64,000 bases of DNA from Tistlia consotensis USBA 355 (GCF_900177295.1 NZ_FWZX01000004.1:248001-312000), one strand, 5' to 3'. Counted from the stretch's first letter, positions 29,674 through 39,254 are shown. Notes: generated by a model from the sequence alone, not told the origin. Program-made: numbers and translations.

Positions 29674-32600
29674 ATGACCAGGGATATCGAGAACCGGAAG
29701 GCGCAGCTCGTCGATGCCGCGGCCAAGGCGCTGGCAGACCGGCTGAAGGGCAAGGAGGCGGAGCGCGCCGAGCGCTTCCTGCGCTTGCTCTACGCCCACG
29801 TGCCGCCCGACGACCTGCTCGGCGACACCGCGGAGAACGTCGCGGGTGCCGCCCTGGCGCTCTGGTCCTTCGCCCAGAAGCGCGATCCCGAGAAGGCCAA
29901 GATCCGGGTCTACACGCCGAGTCGCGAGGAGCACGGCTGGGACTGCGGCCACAGCGTCGCCGAGATCGTCAACGACGACATGCCCTTCCTGGTCGATTCG
30001 GTCAGCCAGGAGCTGAACCGCCTGCAGGCCGAGGTCTTCCTGGTCATCCACCCGATCCTGGCGGTCGAGCGCGACGACAAGGGCCGCCTGCTCGACATCG
30101 GCCTGCCCGGCGACGAGGCGGCCGAGGGCCGGCCGGAGTCGCTCATGCTGGTGCATTTCGGCGAGCAGCCGGCGACCCGCCATGCCGAGATCGAGGCGGC
30201 GCTGGCCGGCGTGCTCGCCGACGTCAGGGCCTCGGTCGAGGACTGGCGCGCCATGCGCACGCGCTGCCGCGACCTGGTGCGCGACCTCGAGAAGAACCCG
30301 CCCAAGCTGCCGCGCGAGGAGATTGCCGAGGCGGTCGCCTTCCTCGACTGGCTCGACGACGACAACTTCACCTACCTCGGCTACCGCGAATACAGCTTCG
30401 AGGAGGAGGAGGGGGAGAAGGTCGCCCGGATCGACGGCGACAGCGGCCTCGGCCTGCTGCGCGACCCCGGCTTCTCGGTCTTCGACGGCCTGCGCAACCT
30501 CGGCCAGCTGCCGCCGGACGTGCAGGAGTGGGTGACCACGCCGATGCTGCTGCGGGTCAACAAGGCGAACCGCCGCTCGACCGTGCACCGTTCGACCCAC
30601 CTCGACACGATCGCCATCAAGACCTTCGGCCGCAAGGGCGAGGTCACCGGCGAGCGCCTGTTCGTCGGTCTCTTCACTTCGACCGCCTACAACTCCAGCC
30701 CGCGGGCGATCCCGCTGCTCCGGCGCAAGGTCGAGAGCACGGTCGAGCGCGCCGGCCTGATGCCGGGCAGCCACGACGGCAAGGCCCTGATGCACATCCT
30801 GGAGACCTATCCGCGCGACGAGCTGTTCCAGATCGACGAGGCGGACCTGGCCGAGATCGCGCTCGGCATCCTGCACCTGCAGGAGCGCCAGCGCACCGCG
30901 CTGTTCATCCGCCAGGACCCCTTCGAGCGCTTCGTCTCCTGCATGATCTTCGTGCCGCGCGAGCGCTTCGACACCAGCCTGCGTCTGAAGATCCAGGCGC
31001 GCCTGGAGCAGGCCTTCGCCGGCACGATGACGGCCTTCCACACCGAGATCGGCGAGTCGCCGCTGGCCCGCCTGCACCTGATCGTGCGGACCACCCAGGG
31101 CGCGCTGCCGGCGGTCGACCGGGCCGCCCTGGAGGCCGAGCTGGCCGAGTTGGCGCGTGCCTGGGACGACCGGCTGCAGGAGGCCCTGGTCGCCGCCTAC
31201 GGCGAGGAGCGCGGCCTGCGCAGCCACCGTCGCTACCGCAATGCCTTCCCCTCGAACTACCGAGAGATCTTCGGTGCCCGGGACGCCGTCGCCGACATCC
31301 GCAACCTGGAGAGCACGGCGCGCGATGGCGAGCTCGCCCTGGACCTCTACCGGCCGCCGCGGGCCGTGCCCGGCCGGCTGCACTTCAAGGTCTACCACGG
31401 GCGCGACCCGCTGCCGCTGTCCGACGTGCTGCCGCTGCTCGAGCACATGGGCCTCAGGGTGATCGGCGAGGTGCCCTACGAGGTGCAGCCGGCGGGCGCC
31501 CAGGACCCGATCTGGATCCACGACTTCGACATGCGCCTGCAGGCCGAGGACGAGATCGACATCGCGGCGGTGCGCGACGCCTTCCACGAGGTCTTCGGCC
31601 TGACCTGGCGCGGCGAGATGGAGAACGACGGCTTCAACGCCCTGGTCCTGGCGGCCGGCCTCGACGCCGCGGCGATCCGCATCCTGCGCGCCTACGCCAA
31701 GTACCTGCGCCAGGCGGCGATCCCCTTCAGCCAGGAGATGATCGAGGCGACGCTGGTCGGGCATCCGAAGATCGCCCAGGCGCTGACCGAGCTGTTCCGG
31801 CAGCGGTTCGACCCGGCCAGGGTCGGCCGCAAGTCGCCGGCCAAGGCGCTGGAGGCCTGCCAGCCGATCGTCGAGGCGATCGACGGCCTGCTCGAGAAGG
31901 TGACCAGCCTGGACGAGGACCGCATCCTGCGCCGCTACCTCAACCTGATCGTGGTCACCGAGCGCACCAACTACTACCAGCTGGACGAGTCCGGCCGGCG
32001 CAAGCCCTACGTCTCGTTCAAGTTCGACGCCGACAAGATCGAGGAGCTGCCGCAGCCCAGGCCCTACCGCGAGATCTTCGTCTACTCGCCGCAGGTCGAG
32101 GGCGTGCACATCCGCTTCGGGCCGGTCGCGCGCGGCGGCCTGCGCTGGTCGGACCGGCGCGAGGACTTCCGCACCGAGGTGCTCGGCCTGGTCAAGGCGC
32201 AGCGGGTCAAGAACGCGGTCATCGTGCCGGTCGGCTCGAAGGGCGGCTTCTTCCCGAAGCGCCTGCCGGCGGATCGCGACGGCCGGATCGCCGAGGGCGT
32301 CGCCGCCTACAAGACCTTCCTGCGCGGCCTGCTCGACATCACCGACAACCTCAAGGGCGACAAGGTCGTGCCGCCCAGGCAGGTGGTGCGCTACGACGCC
32401 GACGACCCCTACCTGGTGGTCGCCGCCGACAAGGGCACGGCGACCTTCTCGGACTACGCCAACGGCGTCTCGGCCGACTACGGCTTCTGGCTCGACGACG
32501 CCTTCGCCTCGGGCGGCTCGGCCGGCTACGACCACAAGGCCATGGGCATCACCGCGCGCGGCGCCTGGGAAGGGATCAAGCGGCACTTCCGCGAGCTCGG

Positions 32601-34551
32601 CAAGGACATCCAGTCCGAGGACTTCACGGTGATCGGCGTCGGCGACATGGGCGGCGACGTGTTCGGCAACGGCATGCTGCTGTCCAGGCACATCCGCCTG
32701 CTCGGCGCCTTCAACCACCTGCACATCTTCATCGATCCCGACCCGGACCCGGCGAAGAGCTGGAAGGAGCGCAAGCGGCTGTTCGATGCCGCCAAGGGCT
32801 GGGACCAGTACGACGTCAAGCTGATCTCCAAGGGCGGCGGCGTGTTCGACCGCAAGGCCAAGTCGATCAAGCTCTCGGCCGAGATGAAGGCGGCCTTCGG
32901 CCTGGCCCAGGATGTCGTCACGCCGAACGAGCTGATCCGCGGGCTGCTGCGCTGCCCGGTCGAGCTGCTCTGGTTCGGCGGCATCGGCACCTACGTGAAG
33001 GCGAGCGAGGAGAGCCATCTCGACGTCGGCGACCGGGCCAACGACGGCCTGCGCGTCAACGGCGAGGAGCTCGGCGCCAAGGTCGTCGGCGAGGGCGCCA
33101 ACCTGGGCATGACCCAGAAGGGCCGAATCGAGTTCGCCCTGGCCGGCGGCCGGCTCAACACCGACGCCATCGACAACTCCGCCGGCGTCGACTGCTCGGA
33201 CCACGAGGTCAACATCAAGATCCTGCTCGGCAAGGCCGAGCACGACGGCAAGCTGGCGCGGGCCAAGCGCGACAAGCTGCTGGCCGCGATGACCGATGAG
33301 GTCGGCCAGCTGGTGCTGCGCGACAACTATCTGCAGACCCAGTGCATCAGCGTGACCGAGCGGCTCGGCGCCCACCTGCTCGACCGCCTCGGCCGCTACA
33401 CCCGGGTGCTGGAGCGGGCCGGCAAGCTGGACCGAGCGCTCGAGTTCCTGCCCGACGACGAGGAGCTCGGCGACCGCTTCAACGCCGGGCGCGGCCTGAC
33501 CCGGCCCGAGATCGCGGTGCTGCTGTCCTACGCCAAGATCGACCTGTTCGAGCGGCTGATGAGCTCGAGCCTGCCCGACGATCCCTACCTCGACCTGGAG
33601 CTCCGGCGCTACTTCCCGCAGCCGCTGCAGGAGCGCTACGGCGACGACATCGAGGGCCACCGGCTGCGCCGCGAGATCGTCGCGACCCAGGTCACCAATA
33701 CCGTCGTCAACCGCATGGGCATCGCCTTCGTCCACGAGGTCGGCGAGAAGACCGGCATGCCGGCGGACGAGATCTGCCGCGCCTATGTCGTGGCGCGCGA
33801 GGCCTATGGCCTGCGCACGCTGTGGAGCGAGATCGAGGCGCTGGACGTCAAGGCCGACGCCGCGGCGCAGTACCTGATGCTGGTCGAGTGCGGCCGCCTC
33901 GCCGAGCGCTTCGTGGTCTGGCTGCTGCGCAACGAGGCCGCGGGTTTCGCCATCGCCGAGCTGGTCGAGACCTACGGCCCGGGCATCGCCCAGCTGACGC
34001 CGGTCGTGGGCGAGCTGCTGCACGAGGACGACCGGCGGGTGCTCGACGTCGAGGTCGCGCGGCTGGCTGAGGCCAGGGTGCCGGATGCCCTGGCCCGGCG
34101 GGTCGCCGCGCTGCGCTTCCTGGGCTCGGCCGGCGACATCGTGCGCATCGCCCGCGAGGCCGGGCTGCCGGTGGTCGAGGCCGGGCGGCTCTACTTCCGC
34201 ATCGGCAGCCGCTTCGGCTTCGACTGGCTGCGCCGCATCGCCGGCCGCCTGCCGAGCGACAGCGCCTGGGACAAGCTGGCGGTCACGGCGATCGTCGACG
34301 ACCTCTACAGCTACCAGTTCCAGGTCGCCCACTCGGTGGTCGCCAACGGCGCGGCCGAGCCGGCGCCGACGGGCCGGCGCGGCGACGGCGGCGATTCGGC
34401 GGACAGCTCGCTCGAGCGCTGGGCTGCCGACCGCACGGTCCAGGTGACGCGCACCGACCAGCTGCTCGCCGAGCTGCGCGCCATGGCCAGCCCGGATCTG
34501 GCCATGCTCGCGGTCGCCAACCGCCAGCTGAAGTCGCTGGTCGGCGGCTGA
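29674..34551 (+). CDS. NAD-specific glutamate dehydrogenase, large (180-kDa) type
   Basis: A 1625-residue enzyme, the usual size of the GDH-180 class, that deaminates glutamate to 2-oxoglutarate and feeds amino-acid carbon to the TCA cycle. The catalytic core lies around residues 800-1200: KGGFFPKRLPADRDGR, DKGTATFSDYANGVSADYGFW and the NAD-binding IGVGDMGGDVFGNGMLLS, followed by KGGGVFDRKAKSIKLS. The N-terminal ~700 residues include ACT-like regulatory regions. ATG 29674 has GGGAGG at 29662-29667. Its placement in the same window as glnK-amtB fits nitrogen-balance needs but they are not linked in one operon. Confidence 0.95.
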   Translation: MTRDIENRKAQLVDAAAKALADRLKGKEAERAERFLRLLYAHVPPDDLLGDTAENVAGAALALWSFAQKRDPEKAKIRVYTPSREEHGWDCGHSVAEIVNDDMPFLVDSVSQELNRLQAEVFLVIHPILAVERDDKGRLLDIGLPGDEAAEGRPESLMLVHFGEQPATRHAEIEAALAGVLADVRASVEDWRAMRTRCRDLVRDLEKNPPKLPREEIAEAVAFLDWLDDDNFTYLGYREYSFEEEEGEKVARIDGDSGLGLLRDPGFSVFDGLRNLGQLPPDVQEWVTTPMLLRVNKANRRSTVHRSTHLDTIAIKTFGRKGEVTGERLFVGLFTSTAYNSSPRAIPLLRRKVESTVERAGLMPGSHDGKALMHILETYPRDELFQIDEADLAEIALGILHLQERQRTALFIRQDPFERFVSCMIFVPRERFDTSLRLKIQARLEQAFAGTMTAFHTEIGESPLARLHLIVRTTQGALPAVDRAALEAELAELARAWDDRLQEALVAAYGEERGLRSHRRYRNAFPSNYREIFGARDAVADIRNLESTARDGELALDLYRPPRAVPGRLHFKVYHGRDPLPLSDVLPLLEHMGLRVIGEVPYEVQPAGAQDPIWIHDFDMRLQAEDEIDIAAVRDAFHEVFGLTWRGEMENDGFNALVLAAGLDAAAIRILRAYAKYLRQAAIPFSQEMIEATLVGHPKIAQALTELFRQRFDPARVGRKSPAKALEACQPIVEAIDGLLEKVTSLDEDRILRRYLNLIVVTERTNYYQLDESGRRKPYVSFKFDADKIEELPQPRPYREIFVYSPQVEGVHIRFGPVARGGLRWSDRREDFRTEVLGLVKAQRVKNAVIVPVGSKGGFFPKRLPADRDGRIAEGVAAYKTFLRGLLDITDNLKGDKVVPPRQVVRYDADDPYLVVAADKGTATFSDYANGVSADYGFWLDDAFASGGSAGYDHKAMGITARGAWEGIKRHFRELGKDIQSEDFTVIGVGDMGGDVFGNGMLLSRHIRLLGAFNHLHIFIDPDPDPAKSWKERKRLFDAAKGWDQYDVKLISKGGGVFDRKAKSIKLSAEMKAAFGLAQDVVTPNELIRGLLRCPVELLWFGGIGTYVKASEESHLDVGDRANDGLRVNGEELGAKVVGEGANLGMTQKGRIEFALAGGRLNTDAIDNSAGVDCSDHEVNIKILLGKAEHDGKLARAKRDKLLAAMTDEVGQLVLRDNYLQTQCISVTERLGAHLLDRLGRYTRVLERAGKLDRALEFLPDDEELGDRFNAGRGLTRPEIAVLLSYAKIDLFERLMSSSLPDDPYLDLELRRYFPQPLQERYGDDIEGHRLRREIVATQVTNTVVNRMGIAFVHEVGEKTGMPADEICRAYVVAREAYGLRTLWSEIEALDVKADAAAQYLMLVECGRLAERFVVWLLRNEAAGFAIAELVETYGPGIAQLTPVVGELLHEDDRRVLDVEVARLAEARVPDALARRVAALRFLGSAGDIVRIAREAGLPVVEAGRLYFRIGSRFGFDWLRRIAGRLPSDSAWDKLAVTAIVDDLYSYQFQVAHSVVANGAAEPAPTGRRGDGGDSADSSLERWAADRTVQVTRTDQLLAELRAMASPDLAMLAVANRQLKSLVGG

Positions 34552-34594
34552 CTCTCGTTTGCCCAGCGGAACGGAAAAGCCAGGGAGAAGAACG

Positions 34595-35257
34595 ATCGTC
34601 GCAAAGACCAGCGAGGAGGACGTCGCCCTGGCCGCCGAGCGCCTGCACGGCGTCTACGGCTCGGCCGGCCAGGACGAGCTGATGGCGCGCTACGCCGAGT
34701 GGGCGAAGAGCTACGACCGCGACGTCATGGTGCTCGGCTACCAGCTGCCGCCGGTCGTCGCCGGCCTGTTCGCCCGCCACGTGCCGCTCGGCGCAGGCCC
34801 GATCCTCGACGTCGGCTGCGGCACCGGCTTGATCGGCCTCGCGTTGCAGGCGCTCGGCTACGACCGGGTGACCGGCGCCGACCTGTCCGAGGCAATGCTG
34901 GCGGTCGCCGCCGGGCGCGGCTGCTACGAGGCCACGGTCCGGGCCGAGCTCGGCAAGCGCCTCGACTTCCCGGACGGCGGCTTCTTCGCCCTCGTCGCCT
35001 CCGGCGTCTTCACCCAGGGCCACGCACCGGCCTCGGCCTTCGCCGAACTCGCCCGCATCACCGCGAGCGGCGGCCGGGTCGTGCTGACCGACCGGGCCGA
35101 CGGCGACCATGCCGCCGCCTACCGCGCCGCGGCCGACGCGCTGGTCGCCGAGGGAACCTGGCGGCTGATCGACCGCAGCCGGCCCTACGTCGTCTTCCCG
35201 CTGTCCGAGGCGGACGCCGGGGTGCTCGGCCGGGTCTGGGTCTACGAGCGCAGCTGA
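34595..35257 (+). CDS. Class I SAM-dependent methyltransferase
   Basis: About 220 residues with the SAM-binding motif ILDVGCGTGLIGLAL, the acidic VTGADLSEAML after strand 2, and FALVASGVFTQGHAP (motif for post-strand 4). Methyl acceptor unknown. The start is a puzzle: the Shine-Dalgarno GGGAGA (34583-34588) is followed after 6 nt by ATC (34595), not ATG; the only conventional in-frame start upstream is TTG 34559, which has no ribosome site and lies 8 bp after the glutamate dehydrogenase stop. I place the start at the ATC tentatively. Its 3' end overlaps the converging cyclase-like gene by 16 bp. Confidence 0.8.
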   Translation: MVAKTSEEDVALAAERLHGVYGSAGQDELMARYAEWAKSYDRDVMVLGYQLPPVVAGLFARHVPLGAGPILDVGCGTGLIGLALQALGYDRVTGADLSEAMLAVAAGRGCYEATVRAELGKRLDFPDGGFFALVASGVFTQGHAPASAFAELARITASGGRVVLTDRADGDHAAAYRAAADALVAEGTWRLIDRSRPYVVFPLSEADAGVLGRVWVYERS

Positions 35258-36180
35258 GGGCCCGGGCTCCGGCCGCGGTGGCGCAGGGCGTGCAGGCTGG
35301 AGCCGAGCTTGCGCCGGATGTCGCCGAGCCGCTCGAGCGGGCCGGCCGGCGGGGCCGGCTGCTCGGGCCCGGCCAGCTCGGCGGGATCGAAGCCGAACAC
35401 CAGGCAGGCGGCGTCGGGCAGGCCGCGCACCTGCTGGGCCATCCGCCGCGGCGGCCCGGCCAGCGCCGGCCTGACCCTCGCCGCCGCCGCCTCGGTCAGC
35501 AGCAGGTAGTGCGGCTGGCCGACCGTGCTCTTGAGCAGCCGATGGACGGCGATCACCGGCAGGCCCGAGATCTCCTGCCGGTCGGCGACCGCGTCGAACA
35601 GCACCGCGCCGCAGTCCGCGACCGCCTTGATGTCGAGGTCGGGCAGCGCGCCGCAGGCGGCGCAGCCGCAGCTGTTGATGCGCAGCAGCTCGCGCTGGCG
35701 CCGGTAGAAGGCGGCGAGCACCGCGACGACCAGCCTGCCGAGGCGGTCCGGCTCGTCGTCGCCGGGCTGCAGCGGCGCGTACATGAAGACCGCATCGCCC
35801 TCGATCTTGAGGGTGCGCAGCTGCTCGCCGCCGGCCTCGATCATCGCGACGAGCAGCTCCGAGACGAGGTATTGGGCGTGGCCGAGGGCGAAGCGGCTGA
35901 GCTCCATGAAGTGCGTGTAGCCGGTGATGTCGGGGATCAGCAGCAGCGCCTCGAAGGTGCCGCTGTCCGCGGCCGGCGGCGGCCGGCGCCGCGTCAGCCG
36001 GCGCGCCACGCCGGCGCCGATCCGCTCGTCGAGGCGCTGGCTGACCCGCCGGGCGAGGGCGAGCGCGACGACCAGCAGCGCCAGGAGCAGGACGAGCAGC
36101 AGGCCGATCGGCAGGGCGGCGCCGAGCGGCATGCCCCAGACGCCGCCGCCCATCATGCCGCCGCCCATCATGCCGTTCAT
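35242..36180 (-). CDS. Membrane-anchored DUF2652/adenylate-cyclase-homology protein
   Basis: A 312-residue protein. Residues 1-16 are Met/Gly-rich (MMGGGMMGGG), followed by one strong transmembrane helix (about 20-43: LPIGLLLVLLLALLVVALAL). The soluble part begins LLLIPDITGYTHFMEL and continues LRTLKIEGDAVFMYAP, the DUF2652 arrangement related to class III nucleotide cyclases (the metal Asp and Gly-Asp positions are recognisable). Whether it makes a cyclic nucleotide is unknown. A CGCAACG cluster (NSCGCAACGALPDLDIK) may bind metal. It is followed upstream by YbjQ on the same strand. Confidence 0.78.
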   Translation of the reverse strand: MNGMMGGGMMGGGVWGMPLGAALPIGLLLVLLLALLVVALALARRVSQRLDERIGAGVARRLTRRRPPPAADSGTFEALLLIPDITGYTHFMELSRFALGHAQYLVSELLVAMIEAGGEQLRTLKIEGDAVFMYAPLQPGDDEPDRLGRLVVAVLAAFYRRQRELLRINSCGCAACGALPDLDIKAVADCGAVLFDAVADRQEISGLPVIAVHRLLKSTVGQPHYLLLTEAAAARVRPALAGPPRRMAQQVRGLPDAACLVFGFDPAELAGPEQPAPPAGPLERLGDIRRKLGSSLHALRHRGRSPGPQLRS

Positions 36181-36207
36181 CGCTCGTCCGCCCTCCGCCC
36201 GCCGGCC

Positions 36208-36528
36208 TCAGCCCAGCCGCACGGCCGTGCCGTTCGCGCCGACCATCAGCATCGAGGTGTCCTTGCCGACGGCCTCGTAGTCGAGGTCGACGCCGACCAC
36301 GGCGTCGGCGCCCAGCCGCTCGGCCTCGCGGATCATGTCCTCGATCGCCGCCTCCTTGGCCTCGCGCAGCGACTTCTCGTAGGCCCCCGAGCGGCCGCCG
36401 ATGATGTCGGTGATCGAGGCGAAGAAGTCGCGGAAGATGTTGGCGCCGATCACGGCGTCGCCCGAGACGATGCCGAGATACTCGCGGACGGGCCGCCCCT
36501 CCACCGTGTCGGTCGTGGTCACCAGCAT
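36208..36528 (-). CDS. YbjQ/UPF0145-family small protein
   Basis: A 106-residue protein of the YbjQ (PF01906) family, a pentameric beta-alpha fold. The signature is the N-terminal [23 protein letters not shown] and the central [31 protein letters not shown] precedes the ATG. Biochemical function is unsettled; it is co-directional with and 28 bp upstream of the cyclase-homology gene, so they are probably one unit. Confidence 0.92.
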   Translation of the reverse strand: MLVTTTDTVEGRPVREYLGIVSGDAVIGANIFRDFFASITDIIGGRSGAYEKSLREAKEAAIEDMIREAERLGADAVVGVDLDYEAVGKDTSMLMVGANGTAVRLG

Positions 36529-36640
36529 GGATCTTCGCTCCTTCGTCGCGCGTTGGGAGCGCAGGTTATCCGCTTGAGCCGGCTCGGGTAAGCTGCCAGC
36601 GTGGCCGCGGACGGCGAGTCAGCAGGGGAGGCTCCGCCCG

Positions 36641-37954
36641 GTGCAGCGTCGAGACGAACAGGGAGCCGGCCGCGGCGGCCGGACGGCGATCCTCGCCTGG
36701 TGCTTCTACGACTGGGCGAACTCCGCCTTCCCGACGGTCATCGTCACCTTCGTCTTCGCCGCCTACTACACGCGCGCCCTGGCGCCCGACGCCGAGACCG
36801 GGACTGGCCAGTGGGGCCTGGCGATGTCGCTTTCGGGCGTCGCGATCGCGATCCTGGCACCGATCCTCGGGGCCGTCGCCGACCAGGGCGGCCGCCGCAA
36901 GCCCTGGATCGCCGTCTTCTCGCTGCTCTGCATCGCCAGCGGCGCGGCGCTCTGGTTCGCGGCCCCCGATCCGGCCTGGGCGGTCTACGCCCTGACCCTC
37001 TCGGCGCTGGCCAATCTCGCCTTCGAGATCGGCACGGTCTTCTACAACGCCATGCTGCCGGAGGTCGCGCCGCCTCGGCTCTGGGGCCGCATCTCGGGCT
37101 GGGCCTGGGGGCTCGGCTATGCCGGCGGCCTTGCCTGCCTGGTGCTGACCCTGGTGCTGTTCGTGCAGCCGGCGCACCCGCTGTTCGGGCTCGACAGGGC
37201 CCAGGCCGAGCAGGTGCGCATCGCCGGCCCCTTCGTCGCCCTGTGGTTCCTGGTCTTCGCCCTGCCGATGTTCCTGCTGACCCCGGACCGGGCCGCCACC
37301 GGCAAGCCGGCCGGACGCGCCGTCGCCGAGGGGCTGTCGACGCTGCGCCGCTCCCTGGCCAGGCTGCCGAAGCAGCGCCGCGTGCTGCGCTACCTGATCG
37401 CGCGCATGCTCTACACCGACGGCCTCAACACGCTCTTCGCCTTCGGCGGCATCTACGCCGCCGGGACCTTCGGCATGGATTTCACCGAGATCCTCGTGTT
37501 CGGCATCCTGCTCAACGTCACCGCCGGCCTCGGCGCCTTCGGCTTCGCCTGGATCGACGACTGGATCGGGCCGAAGCGCACGGTGCTGATCGCGGTCGGC
37601 GCCCTGATGCTGCTCGGCGCGGCGATCCTGCTGATCGACTCGAAGCTCTGGTTCTACGTCCTGGGCTGCGCCATCGGCGTGTTCATCGGCCCGGCGCAGT
37701 CGGCGAGCCGGACCCTGATGGCGCGCCTGGCGCCGGCCGAGACCCGCACCGAGATGTTCGGGCTCTACGCCCTCTCGGGCAAGGTCACAGCCTTCATCGG
37801 TCCGGCGGCGGTCGGCGGCGTCACGGTGCTGATGGATTCGCAGCGCTGGGGCATGGCGACGATCCTGCTGCTGTTCGCCGTCGGCTTCGCGCTGCTGCTG
37901 CCGCTCGAGGAGCCGCCGGCCGAGGCCGAGCCCGGGCCGGCGGCAGCCGCCTAG
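36641..37954 (+). CDS. UMF1-family MFS transporter (Atg22-like)
   Basis: A 437-residue carrier of about twelve helices. The opening WCFYDWANSAFPTVIVTFVFAAYY is diagnostic for the UMF1/vacuole-effluxer family. Other motifs: APILGAVADQGGRRKPW (loop 2-3) and FEIGTVFYNAMLPEVAPPRLWGRISG. The start is GTG 36641 with AGGGGAGG at 36624-36631. Relatives of this family in yeast export amino acids from the vacuole; bacterial cargo is not known. It is divergent from YbjQ. Confidence 0.9.
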   Translation: MQRRDEQGAGRGGRTAILAWCFYDWANSAFPTVIVTFVFAAYYTRALAPDAETGTGQWGLAMSLSGVAIAILAPILGAVADQGGRRKPWIAVFSLLCIASGAALWFAAPDPAWAVYALTLSALANLAFEIGTVFYNAMLPEVAPPRLWGRISGWAWGLGYAGGLACLVLTLVLFVQPAHPLFGLDRAQAEQVRIAGPFVALWFLVFALPMFLLTPDRAATGKPAGRAVAEGLSTLRRSLARLPKQRRVLRYLIARMLYTDGLNTLFAFGGIYAAGTFGMDFTEILVFGILLNVTAGLGAFGFAWIDDWIGPKRTVLIAVGALMLLGAAILLIDSKLWFYVLGCAIGVFIGPAQSASRTLMARLAPAETRTEMFGLYALSGKVTAFIGPAAVGGVTVLMDSQRWGMATILLLFAVGFALLLPLEEPPAEAEPGPAAAA

Positions 37955-37978
37955 GGCCTCGCGGGGCGCCGTCTCCGC

Positions 37979-38197
37979 TCAGTGCCAGATCGGCTCCTGG
38001 GCCATGCGCAGAACCCGGCGGCGGTCGGTCAGCGGCCGGTGCGGCCGCGGTGCCGCCGGGCCGCTCAGGGCGGCCAGCAGGCCGCGGCCGAGCGTCGCGA
38101 AGGCCCGCCGCAGCGCCTGCGCCTGCAGGGCCCGGCCACGGGCCAGGAGCCGGGCCGTCTCCGCGTCGGTGACGATGACGTTGGGCTCGAAGGTCAT
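37979..38197 (-). CDS. Small basic protein of unknown function
   Basis: A 72-residue protein beginning MTFEPNVIVTDAETARLLAR, with an amphipathic helix, a short apolar patch (GRGLLAALSG) and a basic tail RPLTDRRRVLRMAQEPIWH. ATG 38197 is preferred because GAGG lies about ten bases upstream; ATG 38212 would add five residues. Similar short alphaproteobacterial ORFs are poorly characterised. It is divergent from the LysR gene, with a dyad-rich intergenic region between them, so it may be a LysR target. Confidence 0.6.
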   Translation of the reverse strand: MTFEPNVIVTDAETARLLARGRALQAQALRRAFATLGRGLLAALSGPAAPRPHRPLTDRRRVLRMAQEPIWH

Positions 38198-38250
38198 GGA
38201 TTTCGTCCTCATCGGGCGGGCTGCCCCTTGCGGCGCCCGCTTTGAGACAA

Positions 38251-38302
38251 CAGGTAATGCCCGTAGTCTGCGAGGATAATCTGCGTTAAGTTACCTGGAT
38301 TA
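38251..38302. promoter_or_regulatory. Inverted repeats upstream of the LysR gene
   Basis: CAGGTAA (38251-38257) is mirrored by TTACCTG (38291-38297), and TAATC (38277-38281) by GATTA (38298-38302). The region is AT-richer than its surroundings and lies between divergent genes, where LysR proteins usually bind to regulate themselves and a neighbour. Confidence 0.45.
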
Positions 38303-38345
38303 GTTCCCTGTAGGCACAGATGGTCGGGAAATCGGGGCGAGGGGC

Positions 38346-39254
38346 ATGGACAACGTCAGTGAAATGGAGGTCTTCGTCCGGGTCGTGCAGGCGAAGTCCT
38401 TCTCGGAGGCGGCCCGCAGCCTCGGCCTGTCGCCCTCGGCGGTCTCCAAGCAGATCGGCCGGCTCGAGGACCGGCTGGGCGCGCGCCTGCTCAACCGCAC
38501 GACCCGGCAGCTCTCCCTGACCGAGATCGGCGCCGCCTTCCACGAGCGCGCCGAACGCATCGTCAACGACATCGCCGAGGCCGAGCGGGCGGTCAGCCAC
38601 CTGCACGGCGCGCCGCGCGGCCAGCTCAAGGTCAACGCGCCGGTCGCCTTCGGCATCGACCACCTGGCGCCGCTGCTGCCCGGCTTCATGGCCGAGAACC
38701 CGGAGGTCTCGGTCGACCTCTCGGTCAACGACCGCTTCGTCGACCTGGTCGAGGAAGGCATCGACGTCGCGCTCCGCATCGGCGAGCTCGCCGATTCCAG
38801 CCTGATCGCGCGGCGCCTGGCGGCCAACCGCCGGGTCGTCTGCGCCGCACCGAGCTACCTGGAGCGCCGCGGCACACCGGCCTCGACGGCCGATCTCAAG
38901 CGGCACAACTGCCTCGTCTACACCTATCGCCAGCAGCGCCGGGACTGGCACTTCGACGGCCCCGGCGGCCATGAGCTGGTGACGGTCAACGGCGACCTCG
39001 AGACCAACAACGCCCAGGTCCTGCGCATGGCGGCGCTGGGCGGCCTCGGCATCGTGCTGCTGCCGCTCTGGCTGGTCGGGCCGGACCTGACCGAGGGCCG
39101 GCTGATCGAGGTGCTGCCGCAGTACCACGTGCCCGACAGCTCGATCTACGCGGTCTGGCCGGCCGGCCGGCACCTCTCGCCCAAGGTCCGCGCCTTCGTC
39201 GACCACATCGCGGCCGAGATCGGCGAGCTCGCCAAGACCTGGGAGCGGCACTGA
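38346..39254 (+). CDS. LysR-family transcriptional regulator
   Basis: A 302-residue regulator. The N-terminal winged helix reads MEVFVRVVQAKSFSEAARSLGLSPSAVSKQIGRLEDRLGARLLNRTTRQLSLTEIG, a textbook LTTR. The effector domain follows (GQLKVNAPVAFGIDHLAPLLPGF; DVALRIGELADSSLIARRLA) and matches the CrgA/DmlR/AaeR-like subgroup that usually controls a divergent gene. The only divergent gene is the 72-residue small ORF. Effector unknown. Confidence 0.93.
   Translation: MDNVSEMEVFVRVVQAKSFSEAARSLGLSPSAVSKQIGRLEDRLGARLLNRTTRQLSLTEIGAAFHERAERIVNDIAEAERAVSHLHGAPRGQLKVNAPVAFGIDHLAPLLPGFMAENPEVSVDLSVNDRFVDLVEEGIDVALRIGELADSSLIARRLAANRRVVCAAPSYLERRGTPASTADLKRHNCLVYTYRQQRRDWHFDGPGGHELVTVNGDLETNNAQVLRMAALGGLGIVLLPLWLVGPDLTEGRLIEVLPQYHVPDSSIYAVWPAGRHLSPKVRAFVDHIAAEIGELAKTWERH

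Noticed and set aside
26727-33299. A 2190-codon open frame overlapping the chemoreceptor and glutamate dehydrogenase genes, and a 2074-codon frame on the opposite strand (28108-34332).
   Set aside because: Both are Arg/Ala/Gly or Asp/Val/Leu-rich shadows of real genes, with no family motif; high GC removes stop codons in alternative frames.
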